Made by a program: the position numbers and the translations under genes. Under the pieces are notes generated by a model, which saw nothing but the letters and a program-made list of their open reading frames with translations, did no database searches and was not told the origin of the DNA. A stretch of 64,000 nucleotides of DNA, taken from NCBI RefSeq assembly GCF_001625195.1, contig NC_054390.1, positions 8,467,222 to 8,531,221 on the forward strand, in the 5' to 3' direction. The DNA is from Drechmeria coniospora. Lineage: Eukaryota > Ascomycota > Sordariomycetes > Hypocreales > Ophiocordycipitaceae. Of this stretch, positions 43,313 to 55,304 are shown one piece after another (position 1 is the stretch's first letter; every line of letters starts with the position of its first letter).

Positions 43313-43477
43313 TCGCCCGCCATGCTGCTCGTGCCCGACGACGCACGACGACGGCAATGCTTCCATTTCCCCCAAAAGCACACTGCTCCCTTGGAAGACG
43401 CTTTGCAGCAGGCCCGCTTCTACCTCCATGATTACCTTCCTCGCAGCGTCGACGGTCCAAAACGCAAGCAGCTCTGC
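43313..43477. other. 3' flank of the ABC transporter gene
   Basis: Short spacer between the repeat array and the stop codon at 43478-43480, presumably 3' UTR of the minus-strand gene. Confidence 0.5.
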
Positions 43478-46400
43478 CTAGGTGCCGAGCATCTGCTGCA
43501 GCGCATTGACGCGGTAGCTTTCGCTCCGCGCGAGCAGGTCGTCGTGCCGGCCCTTGTCCACCACCTGGCCGCCCTCGACGACGAGGATGACGTCGGCCTT
43601 GCGCACCGTGTGCAGCCTGTGCGTGATGGCCATGACGGTGATGCCCTTGGCCGCCCGCTCGAGCCCTTCCTGCAGCGCCCGTTCGCTCTCGGCATCCAGC
43701 GCGCTCGTGCTCTCGTCGAGCAGCAGCAGCCGCGGCTTGCGCACGAGCGCGCGCGCAATGGCCAACCTCTGGCGCTGCCCCCCCGACAGGCGCGAGCCGT
43801 TGGGGCCGCACTCCGTCTCGTACCCGTCGGGCATCGCCGCGATGGTGTCGTGAATGTTGGCCAGCCGGCAGGCCTCCTCAATGTCCGCGTCCGTCGCCGC
43901 GCGGCCGGGCGTCGCGCCGAGCCCGACGTTGAACTTGATGGTGCCGTCGAACAGCGCGCAATCCTGCGGCACGACGGCGATGGCGTCGCGAAAGTCGGTG
44001 CCGTGCCGCGCGCAGACGTCGACACCGTCCACCTCGACCCTGCCGGCCGTGGGACGGTACATGCGCTGGACGAGGGACATGATGGTCGACTTCCCGGCGC
44101 CCGAGGGCCCGACGAGGCCGCAAAACTGGCCCACCTGCACGGTAAACGACATGCCCTCCAGGATCGGCACGTGCGGGCGTGCGGGGTACGCAAACGACAC
44201 GTCCCGGAAGACGACCGTCGCGCCCTCGCTCCCGGAGCTCGGCTTGGGACCGGCGTCGGCGACGGCCTCGATGTCGGCGCCGGCCCGCGCGTCGTCGGCG
44301 TCGTCGTCGTCCGGCAGCGTCTTGGACGACGCGAGGTCCATGACGCTCAAGACGCGGGAGCCGGCCTCCCTCGCCTTCGATATTTCCGGCGCCAGGGTGA
44401 ACATGTTGCCCCAGAGCTGGGCGCTGACGAGCATGGAGATGAGGATGATGAAGAACTGCGTCGTCGTGGCCTCGCCGTTGGTGATCCTCGTCGACCCCCA
44501 CCAGTAGGCAAAGGCGTACATCATGGCGCCGGTGCTGTTGGAGATGGCGAGCCACAGGTTGGCGTGGGCGCTCGCGAGCGCCATCTCCTTCTGCGGTGCG
44601 TCGAGCGCGCGCCGGTAGCTCCCGAGCACCTCCTGCTCGATCGAGAGCGACGACACCGTCTTGAACGAGTTGACCGCCTCGACGGTGATGCCAATGGCGG
44701 CCGAGAAGGCACCGGCGTGCTTGCGCTCGAACCTCGACAGCGCGCGCAGCTGCATGATGCCGGATCCGAGCAGGAACGGCACCGTGACCAGGCAGACGAT
44801 GGCAATCTTCCAGTTGAGAACGTGCGACACGGTGATGGCGATGACAAAGTTGATGACGATCGAGTACATGGTGCCCAGGATGGAGCCGCTGAAGCCTCCG
44901 ATGGCGGCCGCATCCGCCGTGATGACCGAGAGGAGCGAGGCCGGCGTGCGACGGCCCTGCTGGTGCCAGTCCAGCCCCTGCTCGCAGAGCGACCGGAAGC
45001 AGAGGACGCGGACCTGGTACAGGAGCTTCTCGGCGACGTAGCCGAAACCGGCCCAGCTCGCCGAGTTCGCCACGAGCTCGACGCAGGCGAGCATGAAGAA
45101 GAGGCCGGCGAAGAAGCGGCCGGCCCAGCGAATGTGATCGGCCGAGTGGCAGGGGCTCAAGCTGCCGACGGTGTTGCCCAGGATGAGGCCGGCACCCGTA
45201 AAGCTGGCCCCGACAATGGCGCCGGCGCACAGGGCGAGCACAATCCACAGCAGGTTCGGTCTGGCCAGCCGGAAGAGCTGCTTCATCACCTCGACAGCGC
45301 CTTTGCGCGAATCGATGTCATCCATGGCGCCGGCGCCAGCGGCCGCATTCTCACCCTCGGCGGCCGCCTCGTCCGGTGCCTGGCCCGCCTCGGCCGCCTT
45401 CTCCTCCAGAATTGAATCCTTCTCGGCCGAGGTGTCGTCGCCGCCTCTGGCGGTGCTCGTCGGGGACGGAGTGTCGTCGCCGTCGTTGGCGTCGACGCTC
45501 TGGAGGCGGACCATGGCGGCGTAGGAGCCGTTCGAGGCCATGAGCTCGGCGTGGGTTCCTTGCTCGACGATGCCCCCGTCGCGCATGACGATGATGTTGT
45601 CGGCGTTTCGGATCGTCGACAGACGATGAGCGATGACGATGAGGGTTCGATCCTTGGCGATGGACTCGACGGCTACCTGGATGCGGTGCTCGCTCGCCGA
45701 GTCCAACGAAGCCGTCGCCTCGTCGAGGATGAGGATCTTGGGGTCCTTGATGAGCGCGCGGGCCAGGGCGATCCTTTGACGCTGGCCGCCGCTGACGAGC
45801 TTTCCGCCGGCGCCCACGTGCGTGCCGTACCCGCCCTCGAGCCCTTCGACAAAGGACGAGGCGTCGGCCAAGGAGGCGGCTTGGCGGACGAGCTCGACGA
45901 GGTCCACCATGTGCTGACCGTGCGATAGGGCGGCTTCCGACAGAGGCTCTCCGTCCCTGACGCGGGCGGCGACGTCGGCAAGGTGCGGACCGAGGATGAT
46001 GGGACGGAATCGCTCATGCGCCGGCCAAGGAGAATTGAGGATTCCGAGAGCGACGTTTTCCAGGACGGAGCGATCCAGCAGGGAAGGCTCCTGCTGGACC
46101 AAGCTCATGAAGCTACGCAGGCTCCTGACGTTCAGGGTGCGTAGGTCGCGGCCCTCGAGGCAAACGGTTCCCCGCGACGGGTCGTAGATGCGGGCCGCGA
46201 GCCCGGCGACGGTGGACTTGCCGCTGCCGGAAAGGCCGACGAGAGCGGTGTGCTTCCCCGCCGGGCAGGTGAAGGAGACGCCGTTGAGGACGGGGCGCTC
46301 GGGTCTCGAGACGTAGGCGAACTCGACGTCGCGGAACTCGACGGTGCCGGCAATCGACGTCGGAAGCTTCTCGCCGGCTTCGGATTGCGAGTCGATGGCC

Positions 46401-47707
46401 GACCGGCTGTCGATGTCGGCACGCAGCTTCCCAAAGGCGGATGAGGCTGCGCCGAGGAGCGGGAGGAGCGGCGCGACGGATCCGAGAATGACGCAAGCTG
46501 CTCGTCGGGCGGTTCGTCAGCACAGGCTCGCGGGACAGGGTCTCACGGCAGCGGCCGGCCACCACCAGCCGCACATACGTACCGTCGACGACGAGGAAGA
46601 TGACGGTGTAGACCCTCCCGACCGAGACGCCACCGGCTTCACCCTCGACGATCCTGGCGATCTGCTTGCTGCCCTGCCAAAAGGCCAAGGCGTTGGCCGA
46701 GTAGGCGATGAAGTAGAGAGCGCCAGCCTGGAGGCCCACCGTGACGGCTTTCTGGATGCCGTGGCCTTGGGCCTGGCGCATGCGGGCGGCAAACTTGGCC
46801 TCGAGACGCGGACCGGCGCCGAACGCTTGGACGACGGCAATGTGGGACAGAGATTCCTGGGCAATGGCCGAGGCGGAAGCGATGGCGTCCGAGGTGCGGG
46901 CGGCAAACTTTTGCACAAAGGCACTCCCGACGGTGGCGCTGAGGAGGAAGGCTGGGATCAGGCAGAGCAAGATGACGGCCAGCGGGGGGTCGCGGATGAA
47001 GGCGACGACGTAGGCCGAGATGAAGAAGGAGGTGCAGCCGATGCAGTGGCCGACCTTTTCCGACGTGCCGGACTGGACGAGCTGGATGTCGGAGTTGAGC
47101 CTCGACGACAGCTCGCCGGCGGGGCGCGAGTCGTAAAAGGTGGCATCCTGCCGCAGCAAGGACCTGAAGTAGCGATCCCGGATGCGCGCCTCGAGCCGGC
47201 GGCTGAACAGGCCCCACGACACGGCGTAGACGAAGATGGCGACGAGATTGGCCACGGCGATGTAGACGATGACGAGCACCTTGCGGTTAATGTCCGTCTG
47301 CGTCTGCCCCGGCGACAGCGCGTCCTGGATCTCGCACGAGGCCTTGTTGAGGTTGTCGAGCAGCTCACCGAAGATGATGCCCATGACGGGAAAGGGCACC
47401 CCCGAGGCGACGGCGGCGACGGTGCCGACGGCGAGGAGCAGCATGTCGAACCATGTCGGCTCGGCGTAGAAGAGGAGGCGGAAGTAGGTGAAGAGCTGGG
47501 CGTGGAACTGTGCTGCCGTCAGTCGAGGCCTCGATCAAGGCGGTGCAGCAGGCGCTCGGTGCGGCTTACCGGTGCCTTGGGCTCCGACGCCTTTGGAGGT
47601 GTCGTGGCATCTTCTCCAGAACAAGAAGGAGCGACGATGAGCTCGCCCGCGGCAGGAGGCTCGGCTCTCTCGCTCGAGGCAGGAGCGACCTCTTTTGCCT
47701 CTACCAT
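43478..47707 (-). CDS. ABCB-type multidrug efflux transporter (full P-glycoprotein/MDR architecture)
   Basis: Exons (minus) are 47707-47570, 47507-46583 and 46497-43478, with introns of 62 and 85 nt, giving 1360 aa. The order is TMD1-NBD1-TMD2-NBD2. A charged N-terminal tail (1-46) precedes FHAQLFTYFRLLFYAEPTW. NBD1 has Walker A GLSGSGKS (442-449), signature VSGGQ (589-593) and Walker B ILILDE (609-614). Between Walker A and signature lies an extended insert (AHERFRPIILGPHLADVAAR...). NBD2 has GPSGAGKST (about 1150), LSGGQRQRLAIARAL (about 1257) and LLLLDESTSALD (about 1280). Walker and signature motifs are intact on both sides, so both sites appear competent. Likely plasma-membrane efflux of hydrophobic compounds; the substrate is unknown. 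The insert may mark a separate MDR subclade. Confidence 0.93.
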
Positions 47708-50700
47708 CGTGGCGAAAGGCTCACCTGACTCAGCGCAGCAAGGCTGCAGGCCAGACGGCGAGTCGGAGCAGAATCGGCAGCAGTATGGAGGGAGCTACGG
47801 CAGGCCAACAAGCTCACGCAACGATGCTCAATGCTCGTCCGTCCGTCCACCCATACATGTACGGCACGGCACGGCGCAGCACAGCTCGGGTAGGTGTAGG
47901 TGTAGGTGCGCATGGTCCCGGAGAAAGATGGGAGGCGACGGAGGCGACGAAGGCGGTGACGAGATCTGGATCGTGCATCTTGGTCTGGATCGGCGGGCGG
48001 GCGGGCGGGGGGGAGGAGTCAGGTAGCAGAGCGGGGACGGGCAAGGCCCCAAAGCTGTCGTCGGTGCAGCTCACGATGGCCGCTGCCACCATGACTCCGT
48101 CCCTGTGCTCGTACAGCACAGCACCGTACCCTGGTGCCGCTCGTATGCCTTGGCTTGATGCCCATGGTAAAATCCACGCCAAGGTGAACCTACCGTGCTC
48201 GTGTCATGCTCGTCGTCTTACTCGCAGGGTAGTCGAGGTGCACTTAGAGTTTGGGGACCTTTCAAGCCGGATCCCCCTTTCCGTAGCCATCTCCGTCGTC
48301 ATGTCCGTTTCGGCCGAATGATGGACTGGCTGTGGACCGTTGGGGGAGCATGATTTGCATCTACTTGTCGTGGCTCGTGCCGCCAGTGGTAATCCGAGTC
48401 GACGAGCTGGTAGGAAAAGAGGGGGGGTCGGACAGGTGCCATTCATGTGCACAATGCAGCACTGTACCGCAGGTAGCTCGGTGGATGGAGATGGAGGGAG
48501 AAGAGGAGGCGAGCACACGCAACGCAGCAGCACCTGCACAGGAAAATCCTTCGTCGACGTCTCGAATTGTACCATCAAGTCTCTCGTCGTACCAGTCGTC
48601 GTTTGGCAGGCTCCACTGGGAGCCACATGGCGGCTTCCCACCCCGGCTCCCCCCACCCCCCTGGAGGAATACTGCGCATGTACGTACAGGTACAACTAGT
48701 TGTACCGGTACAAGGTGATAAACGCACGCCTCGCCCGACCATCAGCCGTGTTTCGCTCGGATCAGATAAATTCTCGCCGCGGCTCGGCCAGCCTTGCCTC
48801 GTGCGTCCTCGCCTCCGTTCCTTGCCCTGTCTTCTGACGGCGACGGCCGCTTGGCACATCTGCGTCACGTCGGCAACCGACGGGCGAACGGAGCACGTCG
48901 ACGAGAGGACACCCCTGCGACCACCGTTTTGTGCCGGGCTCTGTCCGAGAAGATTCCGGCGAGCATTGCGACGCCAAATTTCATGGCGTGCTGCCTGGTG
49001 AGCACATACTTGCGCCCACTCGCAGATGACCAAGGGCATGGACGTGGACTCCTACTCGTATTACGAGCATTTGTTCCTCTTGACTCTCCACATCGATACG
49101 AGAGTGATTACAGTACTCTGAACCTGCAAGTGCAGCGTACATGTGCACTATTATTACTATACATGAATTCTGCAAGCAAGTACGGAGTCCTTGTGCAGCA
49201 CAAGTATGTACTGTAAGTACTTGCATGTTAGTGCACTGTACTCCGTAGAAGCAATCCGTTCGTACTGTACGGAGGACATACGGAGTACGGAGTACAACTG
49301 GTAGTATGAATACAGCAAGTATACTCCGTAGTTGTACTCCGTACAGCACGTGCATGTACTTTGTAGGAGGTAAATACGCGGCACGCATGGAGTACATGTA
49401 CTCTGTACGTGATGTGCTGTTCACATTCAGACATGCATATCACTGCAAGTAAGGTACTCGGAATCGGAATACATCGGAATCAGATGAGAGGATGGGAAAA
49501 TGGCGCAACCGAAAGGGAGTCGCTGGCACGCACAAGTACGGAGTGCACCGAGGTTACTTGGTGAAGATCCTCAAGTAATACAACTACATATACAAGTACT
49601 GCTCTGTACTGTACTTACACACATGTACACCTATGCAAGTACTTACGTACTTGGGTACAGTAGTGCTCCGTACGGAGTACAGTCCGTCACAGCTGCGGAG
49701 CATCAGCGCTACAAGTATGGGGTACCTCTACAGTAAGTACACCTACAGCACTCCGTCCTCCGTTTAGAGCCTTACTCCGAACAGTGCCCTGCTCCGTACA
49801 GTGCCCTGCTCCGTACAGTGCCCTGCTCCGTGCAGTGCTCTGCTCCGTACAGTGCTCTGCTCCGTACGGAGTACAGTGCCCTAAGAACTCCGTAATACCT
49901 GTGCGTTAGTCGGTGCCTTAGTAACTATGTAGTACTGTACCCCCACCCCCGGGTACACCCAACCTGGCTATGGTCGGGAGCCAAACTCGGTTCTTTCAGC
50001 GCTTGGGCGAAAGAAGCACATGGCCACCCATGGTTTGTTTGATCTGATAAGCACGGGGTCCCTAAGCGCCCCATCCGCGTGCCTGTACTTACTGGCACTT
50101 ACATGTACATGTACCCTCTTGCTACCCGGATTGTGGCAGACGGCAGGTGCTCGGAGAATGGCCACTCGCTTCCAATACATGCATTACTTGTATTTTCCAT
50201 GTACTGTATTCCTGCAGTCCGAGCTTACTTGGTACCTGGTACTCCGTACCGAGTACTTGCTGGTAGTGATGTAACATGGCAGGTCATATCTAGCCCTTGC
50301 CGGTCCGGTGGTAGACGTATTGACGGTGCACTTTTCCATCTCGAACCCTTCCATTCCTCCGCCATCCTCGTCTTTGCATGCAGTTTGCTGTCCCCACGGC
50401 CATCACCCGCCTCCGTCATCGCTCTATTGCTCTTTTTGCTCACCGCGTGGCTCCGTCACACGGTTTTCCCCTCAGTTGCCACCGTCGCTGCCTCCGTATC
50501 GTCGCTCTCCCAGCTTTGACGTGCTCCTCCTCATCGTATTCCTCCTGCTCCTCTTCCTCCTCCTGCTCCTCTTCCTCCTCCTCTTCCACTTCTTCCTCCT
50601 CCGCTTCCTCCTCATCAAACAGTCCAACTGGTACAGTCGGCATCCTCTGCCGCGTCTCCCTCGCGACTGGCCGTGGCAAGCACACACACCGGAACGGTCC

Positions 50701-50744
50701 CAGCCTTGCCGTCCATCGTGAGCCCGCCTCGAGAGCTTGCTACG
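47708..50744. other. Intergenic region with GTAC-rich core
   Basis: Promoter of the ABC transporter, then ordinary sequence, then a GTAC-dense block (about 49130-49960 and 50080-50270). A polypyrimidine (ctcctcttcctc) tract at about 50520-50615 precedes the flavoprotein gene. No gene was recognised. Confidence 0.5.
49785..49870 (+). repeat. 18-bp tandem repeat built on a GTAC word
   Basis: Five copies of cagtgccctgctccgta (third ends cgtg, later ones gctctg), immediately followed by cggagtacagtgccct. It shows one of the desert words being amplified in tandem. Confidence 0.85.
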
Positions 50745-52188
50745 ATGGGCTCCATCCTGACCCCGACCCCGACCCCGACCGTCCGGGTCTTCATCGCCGG
50801 CGGCTCCTACTGCGGTCTGTCGGCGGCCGCCAACCTGCTGGATCTCGGCCAGGGCTTGTCGCCGCGGATGGCCCAGGCCGCCTACGTCCATCATCCCGAC
50901 CTGCCCCGCGTCCACTGGGACATCACCATCGCCGACGAGCGAGACGGCTTCTGTGCGTCGCTTCCTGTCCCCGAAACTCTCGCGTCCCCGAGCTGCTCTG
51001 ACCGCGAGGCCTAGTCCACCTGATCGGTTCGCCCTTGGCTCTCGCCGATGCCGACTACGCCAAGAAGGCTTGGGTCAAATTTGAGGACCTCGCCGGGTAC
51101 CGGGACGAGCCCGTCCGCTTCGTCCACGGTGCCGTCCGCAGCGTCGACTGCGCCGCCAAGAAGGTCACCACGGCCGACGTGGCCACGGGAGAGCTCACGA
51201 CGCACGAGTACGACTACTTCATCGCCGCCACCGGCCTGCGGAGGGTCTGGCCCGTCGTCCCGCAGTCCCTCACCCGGAAGCAGTACCTGCTCGAGGTCGA
51301 GCGCCACATCCGCGCCGTCCACGACGCTCCCCATGGCGTCGTCGTCGTCGGCGGCGGTGCCGTCGGCATCGAGATGGCGGCCGAGCTGAAGCTTGTCAAG
51401 CCCGGCGTCACCGTCACCCTCGTCCACTCGCGCGACAAGCTGCTGTCGTCCGAGGACCTGTCGGACGAGTGCAAGGACAAGGCCTTGGATCTCGTCAAGG
51501 AGGCCAACGTCGACGTCTTGATGAACCACCGGCTGAAGAGCACGAGCAAGCTCACCGCCGACGACGGCTCGACGAGGTACGACATTGAGTTTGAGAATGG
51601 CCACAAGATGGTGGCCAGCGAGATCATCATGGCTGTGTCCAAGAGCACGCCCGCATCTTCCTACCTGCCTCCCTCGGCCCTCGATGACGAGGGGTACGTC
51701 AAGATCCAACCAAAGTAAGCCGTGCCCCGTGCCGAGCCCTGTCCCTCTCCGTCGTCGCTCACGCGAGCCCGCAGCCTCCTCTTTGAAACCGGAACGCCCA
51801 ACAACGAGCATCACTTCTGCTCCGGCGACCTCGCGAGGTGGAGCGGCATCAAACGCTGCGGCGCCGCCATGCACGGCGGTCACTACATCGCGCAGAATAT
51901 TCACAAGAGCATCCTCAAGGAGCGATTCGGCCAAGAGCCCACGTGGATGCAGCTATCCCACGTCGCACCCATGATTGGCCTTGCCGTCGGCAAAAAGGCC
52001 GTCGCCTCGGGCCCCGAAGGTACCGTCTTCGGCGAGGAGGTGATGCAGTCCTACTTCAACGATGATCTTGGCTTCACGAGTGAGTCCCATCCGTGTCGCA
52101 TCGCCGCCGCATCGGAATGCTGACCGACACAGTCTGCTGGGACTGGATCGGCATGGGTGGCCGAAAGCAGGAAAACCTGACAGCTTGA
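50745..52188 (+). CDS. AIF/AMID-like FAD-dependent oxidoreductase
   Basis: Exons are 50745-50952, 51015-51714, 51775-52079 and 52133-52188, giving 422 aa. It belongs to the pyridine-nucleotide-disulfide oxidoreductase fold, resembling fungal AMID/AIF-type or type-II NADH dehydrogenase-like flavoproteins. The N-terminal FAD-binding loop is VRVFIAGGSYCGLSAAANLL. A second dinucleotide-binding motif, VVVVGGGAVGIEMAAELK, binds NAD(P)H. The YDYFIAATG strand precedes it, and the C-terminal FAD contact region is HHFCSGDLARW...AAMHGGHYIAQNI. The last exon gives ICWDWIGMGGRKQENLTA. All introns are 53-62 nt with good boundaries. No clear mitochondrial presequence or transmembrane helix. Likely NAD(P)H:acceptor oxidoreductase; a link to cell death is by family only. 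Confidence 0.88.
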
Positions 52189-53218
52189 CCGAGACCGAAT
52201 GATTGCTGAGTTTGCTAGGAGCATTGTGCAACGGCAAACGTGGATGGGAACACGGCGTTGGGCGTTCGAGTAGGCTTCTGAAGAGCGTGCTGACTGGGCA
52301 ATGTTGCTACGTTTACTGCAAACTTGCTTGATGATTTGCCATGATTTGGATTCGCCGTGAGAGAACAATTGGATACTAGACACTGGGCAATTTGCAAACC
52401 AAAGTTCCTGCACGAGAAATGCTCACCGTACGCGCAACTTGTTGTCGATGTTGGCCAATGATGATGGATCCCGATACGATTCCCAAGCATGCACGGCGAA
52501 CCTGACGGTGAATCTTGGCTTTACATTCTGCACCCACCACCCTACTGTATTGTTTCAAGTAACCATTCCCTTCTTCTGATCTCTCCGTATTCCATCTCGG
52601 CCAACAGCAAGCGCAGGTTTGTAGAAGCGAGTTGCCGGCTTCTTGGAAACGGCAAGGAGATAGAGAGGGGGGCTTTTGTTACTCCAAATATTGACTCTTA
52701 CCATGTTACCAAGAGCTGGATTATTCGATGATAGTCAGTAGTTGAAAGTAATTTTACATGTGCCACCGTATTTTTGCAGAAAATCAGCATTGCATCGCCG
52801 TCAATGTTCGCGCGTAGTGCAAAGTACTGGCTTGTATGCCTACATTGTCGTAATCAAACGCCGTACCCGGACGGTTCACTGAGCCTTGCAAGGTGGCAAA
52901 CTGCTTGACAGCGAATTTCTTGACTAGGACAGTGAACCACGGTCCGAGATGGGTAGATGGGTGTTGACAACGTGAGGTCTCGGCATGGCACAATCAAAAT
53001 ACTGATGACTTCAACGTCCAAGTTCGGCAATGCGATTATTAAACGTCTTAATCAACAAGCTTAATAATGGTATACACTTATGTCTACGTAAAGAGAAGTG
53101 AGACGTTTCCTTGTCTTGACGCTAGTTCACAGCTTGTCACTGAATGTTTGAAATGAGAACCGAGTCACATATGGTTGAGGCTATTTCTGTCACGAATCAC
53201 TGTCCGGCAGACGATAGG
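52189..53218. other. Intergenic, no supported gene
   Basis: AT-richer than the coding neighbours. Short frames lack signatures. The right edge leads into a TATA box at 53219. Confidence 0.45.
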
Positions 53219-53225
53219 TATAAAG
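53219..53225 (+). promoter_or_regulatory. TATA box upstream of the small CxxC protein
   Basis: TATAAAG, 252 bp before the ATG at 53471. The implied long leader contains the tandem repeat annotated next. Confidence 0.45.
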
Positions 53226-53270
53226 CTCTGAAGGAGGCCAAGCGTCAGGGAGGACTCATTCGCTGATCGA

Positions 53271-53372
53271 AACCATTCTACCATCGGCACAATTCTCCCA
53301 TCGACACAGCTCTCCCATCGGCACAATTCTTCCCTCGGCACAACTCTCTCGTCAACACCATTCATCGGCATC
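53271..53372 (+). repeat. ~18-bp imperfect tandem repeat in the presumed 5' leader
   Basis: Copies of ccatcggcacaattctc and its variants (catcgacacagctctc, cctcggcacaactctc, catcggcatcgacacc) recur about six times upstream of the small CxxC protein start. Confidence 0.75.
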
Positions 53373-53470
53373 GACACCGTTCATCATCACCAAAGATCAT
53401 CGAGAGATTTACTCTCACTGAACTTTATTCTGATCCATTCCGGTCCCAAATTTACAATTAAGAGAACACG

Positions 53471-53701
53471 ATGCCTCAAGTGGTTGACGAATTCATGCGG
53501 TGTCCGAAGTGTTTGTCAGTGGACGGCGTCAACAGGTGGCGCCGAGTATACGAGAGTCAACCCCCAGATCAGAACCCGGGGCCTATACCAAGGATAAAAT
53601 GGGCAATGTATCCTTGCACAAAATGCTTGGAGAAAGACGCGAGAGCTACGGTGAAACCCGAAAAGTCCGCGAACAGGAACGAGGGAGCAAAGGGAAAGTA
53701 A
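53471..53701 (+). CDS. Small double-CxxC protein, hypothetical (zinc-ribbon-like)
   Basis: A 76-aa frame with two CxxC knuckles, MRCPKCLS (residues ~9-16) and YPCTKCLEKD (~47-56), spaced like a minimal zinc ribbon. A very basic Lys/Arg/Asn-rich tail ends EGAKGK. No signal peptide. Evidence for a real gene: the paired CxxC knuckles, a TATAAAG box 250 bp upstream, an A at -3 of the ATG and A/C-rich leader. Evidence against: short length and no recognised homologue. It could be a nucleic-acid-binding peptide or a chance frame. The neighbour on the right (Pth11-like receptor) is convergent. Confidence 0.45.
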   Translation: MPQVVDEFMRCPKCLSVDGVNRWRRVYESQPPDQNPGPIPRIKWAMYPCTKCLEKDARATVKPEKSANRNEGAKGK

Positions 53702-53932
53702 AGTGTCAACAAAACTGTCAGGATACTTGATGAATCACATCCGAGGCATCTATAAATCGGCACAGTTACATGTACAGTCCGCTTTCGCGGCACTTCATCT
53801 ACAATCCAACGGAAACGTTTCCAAGTGCCACCGTGATTTGTTCCATTGAGTTTCGAGTTCATATCTCTTCACTATTCCGTCATTGTATTTATCAATGCAA
53901 CTATATACACATACACGCATATATATATTCCG

Positions 53933-55304
53933 TTAATTGGAACTTTGCTGTGCGAATTTGATGTTGTGCTCGGCCGTCTTGTGAATGCCATCCAAGCTCC
54001 TACCGGTCTGCCTTCCTGCCAAGATATTTTCGTCGCTGCCGGCACTGGAGCTGAGCCTTTGAATGCCTTCCTCATGTCTTTTGGCCGTTTCCGCCTTCAC
54101 ACTGCCGAGCTCGAGCCATTGCTTGTCATTTCTCGAAGGACCTGCCGTCGTCAACCTCCTTCGCGATTTTGAACCGTGTCCCAAGCCGCTGCCGTCACCG
54201 GAATAGCCCTTGCTCCCAAGTGAGGGGAACAGCTTGACGATAAGCGGGCGAAGGATGGGCAGGCAGGCGCACAGTACGGCCACGTTGGGCTCGATGATGG
54301 TCCACATGACGTTGGCGATGTTGTACGTGTGGTCGGGCGAGGTCGCAAAGACGTCGAGGGTGGTGACGCGGAGACACGAGGTGGCAACGACAAAAGTTCC
54401 GACGGCAAAGAGAGCTGCGAGAGCCACCTTCTGGGCAAGCGGCACGTTGAGGCGGTAGACGAGCGGCATGGGCAGGAGGAGGATGATGATGTCGGTGCCG
54501 ATGGAGAAGCCAGCATTGGCGAACCAGAACTTGCTCATATCGATGCATGTGCCGGCTACCGTCTTGTCGAATGCGCGGGCAAGAGGGCGGCATTGGAATA
54601 TGGTGACCAAGACCGAGGCAGCGCAGTATATGCCGATACAGCCGAGGAGGGCCCAGCAAGACCACTTGAACCAGCGCACGATTCGAAATAGACGCAGGTA
54701 CAGCAGGAGTATACAGCATTTGGTGAAGTTGATGGAGGCCTTGTACGTCACCTGGGCCATGTAAAAATACTGCAAATCATGTCAGATGTCGGCGGGTCAG
54801 TAGGAAACATAAGAGGCCAGAGAGGGATGGAGGGACGCCATCTGCCCATACCTACCTTCATTGTCTCAAACTTGTCGGCTGGTTTTATCGTGACCCAATG
54901 GCGCCCCATGCCATATCGACAAGCTGCAGCATCTGTCAGCTCTGTTTCTTCATCACGTCCCCGAATTGCTAAAGTCTTTTGCGTTGGGTGGCGTGGATGG
55001 GATAAAATAGGGGTTACACTTACAGGCAACCAAGAATCCGCTGGTGAGAAGGGTGAATATCTGGGAATTACAATTTCTCAGCAATGAAAATTTTCCAAGA
55101 ACATCCTCCAATGTCAAATCAAACGCGTACCAATGCCACGATAGCTGTCCAGTCGTCAGCGCCCATCTGGCCGCCTCGTTGCAGTCGAGCCCATACTCGC
55201 AAGGCTACAAAGATTGGACACAGCACAGCAAATATGGCGGAGGGAATGTAGACAAGATGAGCATTGTCTGCTTTGAGGTCTACCTCGGTCTTAGGAAGAT
55301 CCAT
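53933..55304 (-). CDS. Pth11-like seven-transmembrane receptor (fungal rhodopsin-like integral membrane domain)
   Basis: Exons (minus) are 55304-55131, 55060-55024, 54923-54856 and 54769-53933, with introns of 70, 100 and 86 nt, giving 371 aa. Seven hydrophobic segments can be followed. They run from YIPSAIFAVLCPIFVALRVWARL and DDWTAIVALIFTLLTSGFLVA through YFYMAQVTYKASINFTKCCILLLYLRLF to FANAGFSIGTDIIILLLPMPLVY. Family marks are the GADDW motif, YGMGRHW, the KxSINFTK segment, CRPLARAFD...GTCID and WTIIEPNVAVLCACLPILRPL. A Ser-rich cytoplasmic tail follows. In pathogenic fungi Pth11-type proteins sense surfaces or small molecules; many relatives are uncharacterised, and no CFEM domain precedes the membrane part. 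The micro-exon (37 nt) is supported by frame closure. Confidence 0.87.

Noticed and set aside
43295..45415. 706-aa open frame on the plus strand opposite the ABC transporter
   Set aside because: Codon-bias shadow of a GC-rich gene: Arg/Asp/Val-rich translation with no domain, exactly antisense to the Walker/signature coding exons.
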